A stretch of 64,000 nt of DNA from Wuchereria bancrofti (lineage: Eukaryota; Nematoda; Chromadorea; Rhabditida; Onchocercidae): assembly GCA_005281725.1 (NCBI GenBank), contig SSBO01000005.1:186001-250000 (forward strand). Direction: 5' to 3'. Made by a program: the position numbers and the translations under genes. A model generated the notes under the pieces. It was not told the origin of the DNA. It ran no database searches and worked only from the letters and a program-made list of their open reading frames with translations. Positions 1 to 11,513 of the stretch are shown here, in pieces. The first letter of the stretch is position 1. Each line of letters begins with the position of its first letter.

Positions 1-186
1 CTTTTCCAACATTTGCAACATTACAATATGAAACTAATGTGATTAGTTCCAATGTATTTCCCTAAATTTGTAACTATCTGGAGTTTACACCTTTTCCATA
101 GATGACGGGCTGAATTTAATTCTTTTTTTGAAGTCCTGGTTGTGGAAGACATACCTGTTTACCACTATTCTACCCGAATTTTATAG

Positions 187-810
187 GCGATAGCCGATAT
201 GGCACCAAAGTACACTTTGGAACAGTTTCTAGAAGCTGAGCTTATGGTTAATATAACTGAACACGAGTTGGTACCAGAGCATGTTGTCATGACAAACGAA
301 GAAAAGAACGAATTACTGGGTCGATAGTAAGTTAATCGTATTTAATGCGATTTACCTACTTGATTTTGTAATATTTCAGTTCATTTTATTTCAGTTGCTG
401 TAATATTTTAATTCAATTATTGGGTCGATAGTAAGTTTAATTTTCGTTATGATGACGAAAATTTGTAGGACAAAGATTAAAGAAAAGTTTCTCACTTTAT
501 TGTTAGTAAATCTATTAAAGCATTACCTTAGCCTGATACCGATTCATCGTTCACAAAAACTGAATTTTGCCGTTAGCGAAACGGAACGGTTTTCTCTAGA
601 ATTTGAGTAGCAATATAAATTATTCAATAATTCTTGAATATTTGTTATTAATTCTACTTTTTCAGTAAGCTTAAAGATACACAGTTACCCCGAATTCAGC
701 AGAGTGATCCGGTAGCTAGGTATTTCGGTTTACGACGTGGACAAGTAGTCAAAATTATTCGGCCATCCGAAACTGCTGGAAGATACATTACTTACCGACT
801 TGTTGTGTAA
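187..810 (+). CDS. rpb-5: RNA polymerase I/II/III shared subunit RPB5 (RPABC1), C-terminal part
   Basis: These are the last two exons, 187-326 and 666-810 (stop TAA 808-810); the 5' part lies outside the window. RPB5 is shared by the three nuclear RNA polymerases and forms part of the lower jaw near downstream DNA. Exon 1 opens after a TTATAG acceptor in the frame AIADMAPKY, which matches SLVDMAPKY of animal RPB5, so the ATG at 199 is internal and not the start. Hallmarks are [14 protein letters not shown], then, after a phase-2 intron with a GTAAGT donor, [20 protein letters not shown] and [19 protein letters not shown]. This is the highly conserved C-terminal domain. The intron repeats a piece of the exon end (GGGTCGATAGTAAGTT at 318 and again near 421), probably a small duplication of the donor. 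Identification is very secure. Confidence 0.97.
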
Positions 811-1927
811 CATATGCGACACATGTATTGTTTTATTCTATAGACTTTATTTTTGGATTTCTTCTGATTGCTAAAATTGCCAAGACTTTAAACTACGTAA
901 TCATTAGAGAATTAACAATTTTTATTTTTCAGTTTTCATTTACTTTACTTTTTTTGTTATTTTCTAACTAAAATTCTGTTTTACGTAGAATTTGCAGTGA
1001 TTGTTTACTTGTTCTTGTTTATTTTTTCGTTGTTTACGTACTTTTTGTATTGCCTTTGTTTCCTCTGTTCATATTCTATGGATTTTGTGAAGTGTGTTCC
1101 AATCATATTAAGAAATAGTTATTGATTGATAAGCAGAGGAATTTATTATGACTAGATGATAACCAAGATAAGATTTTATCCGTAATAAGTAATCTATGTT
1201 TTTGAGAAGAGTGATAAGTAAGTTTTTAGTTCTTTGGATGAATTGGTTATCACCTAGGACTTGATACATTTTTCGTGACTTTTCCTAATATCACTGAAAA
1301 TATTGCAAGTGATAAAGTATTAACAACGGTAGCAATCAATCATCTTATCAGTGCTGGAATTTTCATGAATTACTAGGAAATGAAGACAAATAAATTCCAA
1401 TAATTTGCAGTAACATTGCAGTACTTTCGACCTGAATTGTCCGATTACAACCATTCGTATCAGCAATGATTTGTAAAATCTTGGTTGAAATAGGAAAAGT
1501 GGGAAGAATTGTAAATAGCAAAGTCTGTTGTTGAATTTCAGCTTAACCATTAAATTTAAATCATGTGGTATGCGGATTGATAGTTGGTTATTTTCATGCA
1601 TCACTTAATCTTAATGAAGCATCAAATGGTCAGCCATTCGAATCTATCAAATAATGTTCTCGCTCAGTACATTTCTCATTGCTTAGGAAATTGCTCTTTA
1701 ATTTTATCCAAAAAATATATTTCATTATTGTTTATAGCTTCAAATTTAGAGAACGAAAATTGTCTCATTAATTTGAAGATTTTGATGTCTTTTGATGTGT
1801 TATAATCGATGACCTTTTTTCCTGCATTACAATTAGCATTAAAATCATTGGATCATAAGATCGAATTTTTCGTGTTCAATCTGAAATTCCTGTATAGATT
1901 TCGACAATTTATTTCCCGAAATTTCCA
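811..1927. other. intergenic, rpb-5 3' side
   Basis: AT-rich sequence between the rpb-5 stop and the bHLH gene. I see no exon with matched splice sites and a credible product. The open frames here (for example 1320-1604 minus) are full of F, L, I and N codons with no recognisable motif and look like chance. Confidence 0.6.
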
Positions 1928-1934
1928 GATAATG
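1921..1934 (+). promoter_or_regulatory. candidate spliced-leader acceptor for the bHLH gene
   Basis: The sequence AAATTTCCAG ends at 1928 and is followed by ATAATG, so the first ATG lies three bases after the acceptor. That is the usual arrangement for SL trans-splicing in nematodes. A cis exon further upstream cannot be excluded, since the frame stays open back to 1809. Confidence 0.5.
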
Positions 1935-2408
1935 TGTCAAAATAGAACGGAGCGAGATCGTCAACTTCAAATAAATAACGCATTTTTGGAAGTAATGTCT
2001 CTCTGTCTTTTGTCTGTCTTCTACCATTTGCTATAAATTTTTTTTTTCAATGCTAAGAGCTTGAAATATATCAAAACAAATGCATAGCAATTTATGTTAC
2101 ATCATTCGAGAGATAATATTTTTAGAAGAAATTCTCGATATTGACTTTCTTCAATTTTGACAATTATGAAATTAATAATGCAGTCATTTATTCATTCATA
2201 ATTTTGTTCTCTTGGAAGATTAAATGAACCATTCATTTCATATTTTTTTTTACCATTTGGCTATATTAATAGCTTGTTTTAGCTTCGACAAATCATTCCA
2301 AGTTATCCGATCAACAAAAAAATGAGTAAACAAGAAATACTACGCGGAGCAATTCGTTATCTTCGAATCCTGGAATATTTACTTGGGATGCGAAATAGTT
2401 TTCTGTGA
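1932..2408 (+). CDS. very short bHLH transcription factor (TAL/NHLH-like)
   Basis: Two exons, 1932-1991 and 2283-2408, joined in phase 0 (GAA|GTAATG ... TTTTAG|CTT), encode 61 residues. Nearly the whole protein is a basic helix-loop-helix domain. Basic region and helix 1: residues 5-21, NRTERDRQLQINNAFLELR, fitting the NxRERxRxxxxNxAFxxLR pattern. Loop: IIPSYPINKKMSKQE, fitting the PxxPxxKKLSKxE loop of the TAL1/NHLH group. Helix 2: ILRGAIRYLRILEYLLG. It should dimerise, probably with a Daughterless/E-type partner (HLH-2 in C. elegans), and bind E-boxes. Asn and Glu-Arg of the DNA-reading face are present. Only about four residues precede the basic region and six follow helix 2, so no activation domain is visible. 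It may be nearest to small C. elegans factors such as HLH-15; this needs a tree. A 5' cis exon could still exist. Confidence 0.82.
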
Positions 2409-2762
2409 TAACATGAAAAATTAATTAATTAGTAACAAAAGTAGATATACTTTGACAGTCTATTAATTAAATGTCAAAAAGTTTAGATTTATTGAGAAGC
2501 TTTCAACCTTTTAATCAATAAATATTGAATGATTCTGTAGTTATAACTCAAAATTCATGTTAGTTGTAGTAATCTAACATAATGTGTTATTTAATAATTG
2601 TGTATAAACAAACATTTTCAAACTGTTCTAAATTTATTGCTAAATTTACTGTGTATAATATTTTTTCATTTAAGGATCGAAAATAAAGATGTAAACGATA
2701 TTCATTATTATGTTTGAGTAATATATGAATTCATTTACTTACTTATGCATAATTCAATACTG

Positions 2763-4606
2763 TTAATTTTTTTGACGTATTTGTTCACGAATCCATTCTG
2801 AATCATGATGATATTTCGGATTTGATAACAGTAATATGGTTCTTTTATTTGTGAAATAATATAATATTGCTGCTAAAATGAAAGGACAGATATTAGTTAA
2901 ATTGTTTTTATGTCATCAAAACAAATAATTTTTAGAAAATGTTTCATTTTATCTAAATTTACTGAAATTTCTACCTTTTTAATTTAGTTTTTTTTTTCCT
3001 TTTTTCTTTAACATTTATGTGCTCTTTCACTCCGTTTCTCTGTTCTATTTCGATTAAAATTACATTTTCGAAGGATAAAACAATTTTTTTTTTCTTTCCC
3101 ATAGCTATCATTTGATTTATATATATTTGATTTATATATGTGATATCTATCATACATCAACAAGGATAAAATTAAACGAATTTTTATTTCTTATCATTAT
3201 AATGACAAATAAACAGATAAATTAGTAAATTAAGTAAAAGAAAGAGTTAAAATGTAAACTTACTGATTCGTTGCAAAATATACAATGTAAAAAAAATCAT
3301 TGACCATTTATTTTGGTATGTAGTGGTCCAACGTTGACGCTGCAACAAATATTTCATTATAATTAACGTACGTAAGTTATAATTCAAAGGAATGTATTTT
3401 TTGAAATACTAAATAATACAAACATTGTTTGTGTTTTAAACATATTCACTATTTCAACCTGAAAGTAACGAGATATCTTTTTTAATTGGAACGATATGAC
3501 AAAAAAAAAGTTACGTAAGCTATTGGAGCTCACGTAATTTAACGTAAGCTGCAATAATTTCAATATATTCTATATAGTTGCAATATTTCATGGTCATTTA
3601 GAATTGACCATTGTATAATTCATTTCATCTCATTCCAAACGGATTGATTCGAAATTATTGTACGATCGACTAATTTTCAACCGTATTTAATGAAAAAAAA
3701 AAAAGGATTAAATTTACCATATCGTAGAAATGAAGAAGTGCAGATAGTGCAAGATATATTAAAGACAAAATAATTGTTGATGCAAATTTTTTGAGCAATA
3801 AAGTAATAAGGCCTGCTTGAAAGACAAATGTTGATGAGAAAGCTATGAGAATAATAATAATACTGAGTACAATTAGTGCATCTTGCAATCTGCAATATTA
3901 TCATAATTTTAATTGAAAAAAACCACACTAAAAATTTTGAAAAATATCAATTCATCAATCAATAATTCATTGTTAATTTTTTTTCTAATTAAAATTATGA
4001 CTTACTTCCAATTAACAATTAATTAAAAAAAGTACGGTAGTATAGGCAATGAATAATTCTCTTCAATACTGAATGCGAAATATGAAGTTTTTGTTTTCTT
4101 TTTTCGTTTTTTCGTTTTTTTTCTGATATTCATCGTAATAGATAAAATATTCATAATGAATAAAATTGATGAAATATTTGTAAAAGTAAATATACGGAAA
4201 AAAAATGAAATAAAAGTAAATATACGAAATATTATTATCCGAAATATCAGGAATTTAAGGGCTAACTGTTTCTTTTTCCATGAAATTTACGCATCTTGCA
4301 ATTTTTGATATTATTCGTTTTACATTTCTTTAGATTGATTAATGTGAATATTAGGAACTTTCATCACTTTGTTTATTATTAATTATCTTATCTTATTATC
4401 TTATCATATTTATATTATCTTATCTTATATCAAAGAATCTTATTAAATTAGTAATATCATAGAAATAATTATTGCTAATATTACAAATGGAGCATCAATT
4501 GAACGGTGTTATCCGTTGTAATCAATATGTCGAGAATATTAAATGTGAGATCTAATAACATCATGCAAATTTGTACCAATAATAAAATACCATATTTATT
4601 AGCCAT
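2763..4606 (-). CDS. tmem-138: TMEM138 orthologue, four-pass ciliary membrane protein
   Basis: Four exons on the minus strand, 4606-4485, 3889-3718, 3339-3264 and 2872-2763 (stop 2765-2763), join in phases 2, 0 and 1 into 159 residues, against about 162 in human TMEM138. Similarity runs end to end: exon 1 has LLLVQICMMLLDLTFNILD; exon 2 has LLQDALIVLSIIIILIAF, then [17 protein letters not shown] and TIILSLIYLALSALLHFY, matching [21 protein letters not shown] in human; exon 3 has RQRWTTTYQNKWS and ILQRI; exon 4 has TAILYYFTNKRT and a hydrophilic tail. Four hydrophobic segments agree with the family. In vertebrates TMEM138 acts in cilium assembly or trafficking (Joubert syndrome gene); in nematodes cilia occur on sensory neurons and sperm lacks them, so expression is expected in sensory neurons. 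It converges on the bHLH gene, with stops 355 bp apart. Confidence 0.93.
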
Positions 4607-4622
4607 CACTTAACTGAAATGA
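4607..4622 (-). promoter_or_regulatory. candidate spliced-leader acceptor for tmem-138
   Basis: On the minus strand the sequence TTCATTTCAG ends at 4614 and TTAAGTGATGG follows, so the start codon lies seven bases after a strong acceptor. This fits trans-splicing or a short 5' UTR exon. Confidence 0.5.
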
Positions 4623-6847
4623 TAAAATTATTAATTAGCATATACACACATTCATTTATTTATAGATGTTAAAAAAATTGCAATAAAAATAATAATTGGT
4701 AATTAAATATTTTAATTAAAATTAATCAAAAAATGTTTCATTTGATTAAAAAAAAGGTCAGATTAAAAAGTTCAAGAAATAAATATTTCATTTGAAGAGA
4801 AATAGATATATGATTTAAGGAAATTTCGAAGCTCGTAAAATTATCGATTTAAAATGGTAAACAAAGCGTGAGCAACAGAAAAGTATCTCTTTAATGATTT
4901 TATAAGATAAATTTGTAATGCTACTAGAAATGTACAAATCAATGGATAGACATTATCTATCATCTAACTGTAAAAGTTCTCATTTTATTACTATTTCTAT
5001 TTTAAACTTATTTAAAATATTCAAATTTAAAATTTGACCTACATTATGTGCATCTGCTAACTTCGAGAAGAAAAAGGGATGAAGGCGTTTGATATTTCGT
5101 ATCCTTGACAACCCTTTTAGTTGAATGTAAAGCATGACTAAATATATACTCAATAAATTGGTAAAATTGTAATTATTTCTGAGAAAGGAATGGAAAGGCA
5201 TACATTCGTTTTATTAAATATAAATTTATTTCAAATTTCTGAGATAATTTAATTGTTGCGATTGAATTTCGCTATAACACTGCAAACGATCACAATAAAC
5301 ACCGTAATCAGAAAATTTTTTCACTTGGATAATGCAATTTATTGCACTGTGAAATTTTACTATAACTGATCAATTAATAATATTAGCATACTTTTTCCAA
5401 GTAACAATTAATTAATTACAGGTAATATTTATGATAAGAAAATTGTAAACAGGTGATTAAGTGATAATCATAATGTAAGTTTGACACATACAAGTACACA
5501 CACACTCACACACACGTACGACAGATACGCATATGTATATGCAAGCATGCGCATACGTTACGTTGTTTATCCCACGTAATTCCATATATTATTATTACTT
5601 CTCTCGATATTATTTAACGTAAGAAATACTGATATGTCCTTTGAAATTGATATGTCATTAAGAATCGATCATATTCTACTGAAATCACGTCAATTTATAT
5701 CTCTGTAAACGTGACATTTGTACGTCGAAACGCAAAGTTGGTATGTTTATTATATCAATGAAATTTGAAACGGAGTCTTTTCATGAATGATTGATGTTTT
5801 CATATCCAAAAAAAAGCATGTTTGGCAAATGTATATATCTTGGCTGGCCTGGTTCTTGTCAGTATGGATCTCTTGGATGGAAGAGTAAGTTTAAATTTTC
5901 AATTTAGTAACTGAAAATATCGACCCAACTCATCAAATTAGTCATCTCTGTTTTCAATAGAATAGATATTCTGCGAAAAATTCAAGAAAATAAAAAAAAA
6001 AGTTCTGCGAAAATTGCTTTGACAGGATGACTCATACGATTTAATAATATGATTATTTTCAACGTCAACAAAAATTATTAGATGTGATCGATTCATCACT
6101 GATTTAGGCTAAAAAAGTTTGTATTTTTTCATTTATAATAATTTTGTGGAAAAATCTTTGCCAGAATTGGAAGATTGTGTAGATTATCAAGCAAAATGCT
6201 TAAAAATTTCAGAATTTTTTTTATAATTTGATGAAAATTCAGTTAAATTTGTCAAATTCACTGTCCAAACTATTTGAAAATGATACCAACCAGAAATTTT
6301 AGGCATTTGAAAGTTAAAATTAATGAGCAAATTAATTTCTGTATAAGAATGTTTAATTTCACCGATTTATCGACTGATTTAGATTAAAAAAGTCTATATT
6401 TTATCATTTATTTACAATTTCATCACTTCAAATTGAAATTTCAAGTCATTTATAATAATTTTGCGGAAGAATCTATGCCGGGAATTGGAAGATCATGTAG
6501 ATTATTAAGCAAAATCCTTCAAAATTTCAAAAATTTTTTATTATTCGATGAAAATTCAGCTTTGCCACTATTCAAGCACCTTAAATCTATCAATTTTAGT
6601 ATCCAAACTAATTGTAAACGGTTTTAACCTAGTTATCGTCACCAATCCACAAAAATTCATCACAGAAATTGAATCGATAACTCTAACAAATATGTATATG
6701 TCATTCATTTATTTCTTTGTCGATTGTCTAATCCATTCAGAGTCATGATCAGAGATATACCGTAGTCATATCTATCAGCAGATATATAGTGTTCCCAGCA
6801 ATGATGGTGATGATTCAGCACTCAATGTTTTTGTTTTTTTATCACTA
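4623..6847. other. intergenic between tmem-138 and the IgGFc-like gene
   Basis: No supported gene. It holds a CA-rich run (5496-5515), a short stretch rich in GCATATG/GCATGCGC-type words (about 5520-5565), and a diverged direct duplication (6087-6640, listed separately). The ends of both flanking minus-strand genes bracket it, so the distal part is probably the tmem-138 promoter and the proximal part the 3' UTR of the next gene. Confidence 0.55.
6087..6640. repeat. diverged direct duplication, two copies about 275 bp apart
   Basis: Copy 1 (about 6087-6300) and copy 2 (about 6362-6640) share blocks in the same order: GACTGATTTAG(G/A)(C/T)TAAAAAAGT, CATTTATAATAATTTTG(T/C)GGAA, GAATTGGAAGAT(T/C), GTAGATTAT(C/T)AAGCAAAAT and GATGAAAATTCAG. 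Copy 2 carries an insertion. The pattern is an old tandem duplication of non-coding DNA; no terminal repeats or coding capacity are seen. Confidence 0.7.
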
Positions 6848-9800
6848 TCACTTCTTTTCAGTGTATGCTATGAGACATAAGCAAATTGCGAACAAATTAT
6901 TTGAAAGTACACTAAGAGAAGCGCCTTGAGTTGTTGTTACTGTGGTCATTGTTGAAACCAACAAAGGTGTTGTCGGAGATTTAGTCGTTGTTAAATGTGC
7001 TGAAATGCATGGCTATAAATTTATTTTACTTTACAAAGTTCCACTTTCAAGCCGAAATTTCTTTATAGCAATTCGATTTGGTGTAATTAATATTTTGCAT
7101 GAAATAAGAGATGAAAGAAATAAATAAATGAAGGAATTATATCTCTCAAACTCATCATTCTTAGTTGTTAGTATTAAAATTTAAATAGGAGTACCGCGAA
7201 ACTAATGTCATTGATTTCCTCTTCTTATCTTCTCCTTCCGTTAAATATTTGATACTTACCGGTAGTAGAATATTGTACGAATATCGGCGGTGGAATTTTA
7301 TGAACTGAAAGCGAATCAAAATTTTAATGTGTTTCAGATAAAAATCTTGGAAAGAGCAATGAAATAATGATTTATGCATAACGTTCGGTTATAAATCACT
7401 CATAATTTTTCATTTTTACTAATCTTAAGCTATTTTTAATTTTGATTTTTCAGACAATAGCTCAGTAAAAATTTCAATTTCAATTCTTTGGACTACAGAA
7501 AGTTTTATTTTGAGTTATAGAAATGGATCAAAACGATAAAAAACCTTCATTTAATCCTCGGAAAGGAAATGAAGTGGAAGGCTTTTCATGTCATATTCTC
7601 TTATCATCAAACAGGCAAATTCAATAAAGCTGTGAAACATACGGTTGATAGCAGCAACATAGCCAATAGTAGCTCCACTTAATTCAGCTATAAGAATGGC
7701 AATATATCGGCCACCCAATTCCTGATCGATGCCAACACGATAGATACCGGCGTTAAGCCTGCGAGTGTATAAGAAGAGACTAAAATCAGGTGACACATCA
7801 TCCACTGATTCAAAATAAGGATATTCAAAACCTTCCATTGTTGCTTCCCTTCCGTAGTCGTCCGCTAAAACCTGAAATCTTAAAATCAGTCTATACTTGT
7901 ATGTATGTATGTCTACCTGTAAATGACTGATTATCTGAAAAGATTCTGGAAATGAAATATTTATTAAAAAGATAAGAATTAAATTGAAGGAAGTAGAAAA
8001 AGTAGTTAAGAAGTGAAAAGTATACATAGAGAGTAGCTTGTGAACCTTTTGGTACCACTACTGAAGAATCACCATTGACCCATTGAGAGTATGCGGGAAT
8101 CTCATGAATAAACATTCCTTCATTCCCTCCGTAATGCACTATATTCATGATTGTTGTCCTCAAACATTAACTTTAAGACAAAATCCAACTCCAACTCTAA
8201 TGCATTTTACAAAAAGATAGGAATTTCATAATAATAATATTAGGACTGATGGATAAGAATTTTAATTGTAATGATAAAAGGAGTGCAACAAGTGTTTGCA
8301 TGATAGAAAAGTTAGCAATAAAAAAAAAAAAAAAAAACATACTCAGAAGTGATAGCAAACATTTTCTTAGAAACTTTTCCCTTTAAACTGATTTGCTCTG
8401 CTGATTTATTCCATTCCATTGATAATAAGTTAGATTCTGTTATATTGGTCTTGATATTAATCATTTCCTTCGGACACAGATCTGATGGCGATGTAAATAG
8501 TGCATTGCTTGCAAAAGCACTATTTATTGGATAATACGCGAGAGTTGTCAATTTGGCGCATTCTGCAAATTATTTTCTTTTGTCAATCTCTGTCAATCTC
8601 TATTACATATGAAACAATGAAATGGATTGATTATTTTGTGATCGTTGAAAATTTACCATATTCGAATAGTCACATTTGAATATTTCTTGAAAATAAGTGA
8701 ATTGAACGGATCTCATAAATATGCATATTTTTCTGCATTCAACCATCATACGAACATATCAGTTTTCAATCACAATGAAATTTTAGCATACATTTCGAAG
8801 TAGGTTCAAAAGAACGAACGATCAACAATCATTGGAGTTGGCATGAAAGATCCAAAATCTTTTTTCTTGATTCCTAATACTGAGATATTCCAAACCGAAG
8901 CAATAACAAGTAATCGAGCTGTTTCATCACTCAGTGTTGTTCGTACTTTTGATCTTACTCGTTTTGTTATGGTACTGTTCAGTTGATCATGAATCCATAT
9001 TGATATCGTCTCTTGAACAAATGTTGTGTATTGCCATAATGAACCTGCCTATAAAAATAAAATTCATACTTTACTTGATCATACCTGTTTTCAATCATTT
9101 TTGAATTAGCAAGATTGGATTTTGTCTTGCTGTAAAACAGTAACCTTTCTAAATCAATGATGCATTGATAGCGATGAAAAATTCTAAATACTTTGTTATC
9201 GAAGTGAAAGTATTTCATTTCTAATATTTGAGATTTCAAAAATTTTAAGCAGGCTTTCCAATCTTAATGATATCCATCATTTCAATGTCAACAAATCCGT
9301 TTCTCAACCGTCTTAACTGGTTTGTCTTTTATTTGTTGACAAATTTGTTTACAATACCTTCATACTTTGTTTTAAAGTTTGTATTTTATTGTTTTTTCTC
9401 AGTTTTATTGAAACATTGTGAACACCATGGCTTTGTGATATTGTTTTGTTTGTTGCGCCAAGCGGTATAAAATATAAAGTAATGGTACTATGTCCAGGTA
9501 ATGAGAACCCATAATAATTGCCTCCCATTCCAACTGGATGTACTGAAAGGTAGCACGTGTAAGAACGTGTAATGTGATTCTAAACAAGTATCAACGTTTG
9601 GTCGTATCTTCTCAAAATTAACCGATTCAAAATTTATAGAGCAAATTCAGTTAACAATGTATTTAATTGAGAAATTGGAAAAATTTTTTAAATCAAGTGA
9701 CAATTAATAAAGGTAACCTAAGAAGTAATCAATAGCCGATTTGTCGTTTGATACGTAGGCAATAATTGATATTTTGTCTAAAGAAGTAATATGTATTCGA

Positions 9801-10273
9801 TTATCTTCTAACATATGCAATCCTTCAACTGGGTTATTCACCACCAAATCGTAAAAATTGTACTGCAACATGATCTTATTTTTTTTTCTTTCGATTTTAA
9901 TTTGAAACATTAACGCCGAATCTTACGGAAATTTTGTTTAATTTACGAGTTGACATATGTCGAATTTTAAATCCAAAAGGTGTAATGCTTCTGAGTTTAA
10001 AAAATACGTGTAAAATGAAATGAGAAGCAAAGGAAAATACTTCGTAAAAAGAACGGATAACCACTTTGTCTTTCTTCTTTTCAACTTTTGATTTGTCACT
10101 TTTGCTGCTTAAAATATTGTACTCAATATTTACTGTGACATTTTTTTCCTTATCCATTCCAAAAATGTAGCAAGCAGCTCGGTCTGACTGGCTAATTTTT
10201 TGTGGTATTATGAAAATGAAATCGGTACCCCATGAATCTGCTTCGTATCCCTTCAAACCTTCATTCCATCGAA
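6848..10273 (-). CDS. IgGFc-binding-like extracellular protein with Thr-rich stalk and C-terminal anchor
   Basis: Nine exons on the minus strand: 10273-9927, 9862-9718, 9542-9366, 9044-8820, 8562-8343, 8158-8026, 7871-7643, 7304-7260 and 6999-6848 (stop 6850-6848). All join in phase and give 557 residues plus an N-terminus encoded further upstream. The start of the domain, DSWGTDFIFIIPQ, and the repeated pattern VHPVGMGGNYYGFSLPG ... EGMFIHEIPAYSQWVNGDS ... VVVPKGSQATLY resemble nematode proteins carrying the IgGFc-binding N-terminal domain. The tail is LTTTKSPTTPLL then VTTTQGASLSVLSNN and a final hydrophobic LFAICLCLIA, which looks like a mucin-type stalk with a GPI or membrane anchor. One acceptor is uncertain (9044 or 9048). 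If the 7642 donor is skipped, exon 7 reads on to a stop at 7551 and the anchor is lost. Family assignment is moderate; exon structure is good. Confidence 0.68.
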
Positions 10274-10963
10274 CTGAAAACTTTGATTTATTCTAAACTT
10301 TATAACTTTTCAAGAAATTCCGTAATCTAAAAAGAGCCCGAAAAAAAGACAACAATAAAATTAGCATCATTATGTTTTTTTGAAAAGAAGTAATGAAATT
10401 AGGGAGAATTGATGTTTTACATATTTTAGGTAAAACATTAATCTATAGGAGAAATTAAGCTTTTGAACGGGCAGATTTCAAAAATCTGCATGTTTTAAAA
10501 AAAAAACCATATGGTTTACAAATTATTTTAAAGAATATAAAAATAGGCACTCGAATTCTTCGCTTATGAGTAATTAAGAAGTATCCGGAATATAGGCTTT
10601 AGGTACTTTCCAGTTTTCATTTCAATATCTAATGTAATATTTCTAATTCATATTTTTATTGAAATGATTTTCATAGCTAAAAAATAATTAAGACACCCGG
10701 ACAAATCCATTAATACTTGAATTGAGAGCAAACCTTTTTCATTCTTTTGGAAGTTTGGTGAAAAACAATTTTCAAGAGTTTTTGCCTTTTTAATTATAAT
10801 TCTCAATTTCATCTTTAAATTAATTCGTTAGTTTTCAAAATAAACGGTATAGATCAGAAAAGAGAAGCTACCGAATGAATTACCAGTAAATGTAAATAAA
10901 ATCAGTTCGAATATGAAACACCTCCAATTATCGAATGAAATCATTCTTTTCAAATTAAGTCAC

Positions 10964-11513
10964 TCGTTGTTGTTGTTGTTGTTGTTGTTAATGAGTGGTA
11001 TAATGAGAGCTGATAGAAAAAACAGTGGCAATTATTTGTTTATTTTGATACTTTTATACTATTTGCAAAAAATTTGCATGAAATTTTCTCCTTGATTTTT
11101 TCTTATCAAAATGTTAATTATGAAGCAAAATCAGTCGTTTAGTTGATCTGCTAGTGATGATTTTCAAACAATCGCAAGACAAAAGATAAATTCATCACAA
11201 TTAATTTTTCATACAATTAGCATTAATTTAAAGAATGCTTCCTTGAAATCATATCAATGAAGCTGATAAATTTAAAAAAAAACAGTCCTCACTTCAAAAA
11301 AATATGAAAAAATTGCATGGACTAACACAATTATTGCTGTAATGCGATTAGCGAAAACACAAAATTTTAACTGAAAATACTCCAGTGTGAAGATTGAACT
11401 TTGCATATATACCGGTAGAATTTGATTACTTTTTGACAGTAAAAGGAACGAAAAGTAGAACTGGAAATTACTGCAAATAATGTGACATTAAATAAGACGA
11501 CAATAACTGCCAT
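10964..11513 (-). CDS. candidate 5' exons (signal peptide and Thr-rich linker) of the IgGFc-like gene
   Basis: An ATG at 11513-11511 opens MAVIVVLFNVTLFAVISS, a good signal peptide. It could splice at 11430 (or 11472; both phase 0) to 11009-10964, which has a TTTTTTCTATCAG acceptor, encodes LSLYHSLTTTTTTT and ends in phase 1, exactly what the 10273 acceptor needs. The joined model would be 600 residues. Support is phase consistency and a plausible product only; the donor GTGACT is weak and other exons may exist in 10280-11430. Confidence 0.38.

Noticed and set aside
5655..6929. Plus-strand three-exon mini-gene ending KLFESTLREAP
   Set aside because: The phases can be made to fit, but the last exon is the exact complement of the Thr-rich terminal exon of the IgGFc-like gene, which has the better acceptor and links to eight further exons.
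7551..7642. Stop at 7551 as the only end of the IgGFc-like gene
   Set aside because: The strong GTATGTTT donor at 7642 and two downstream exons in matching phase give a more convincing end; the 7551 stop is kept only as a possible isoform.
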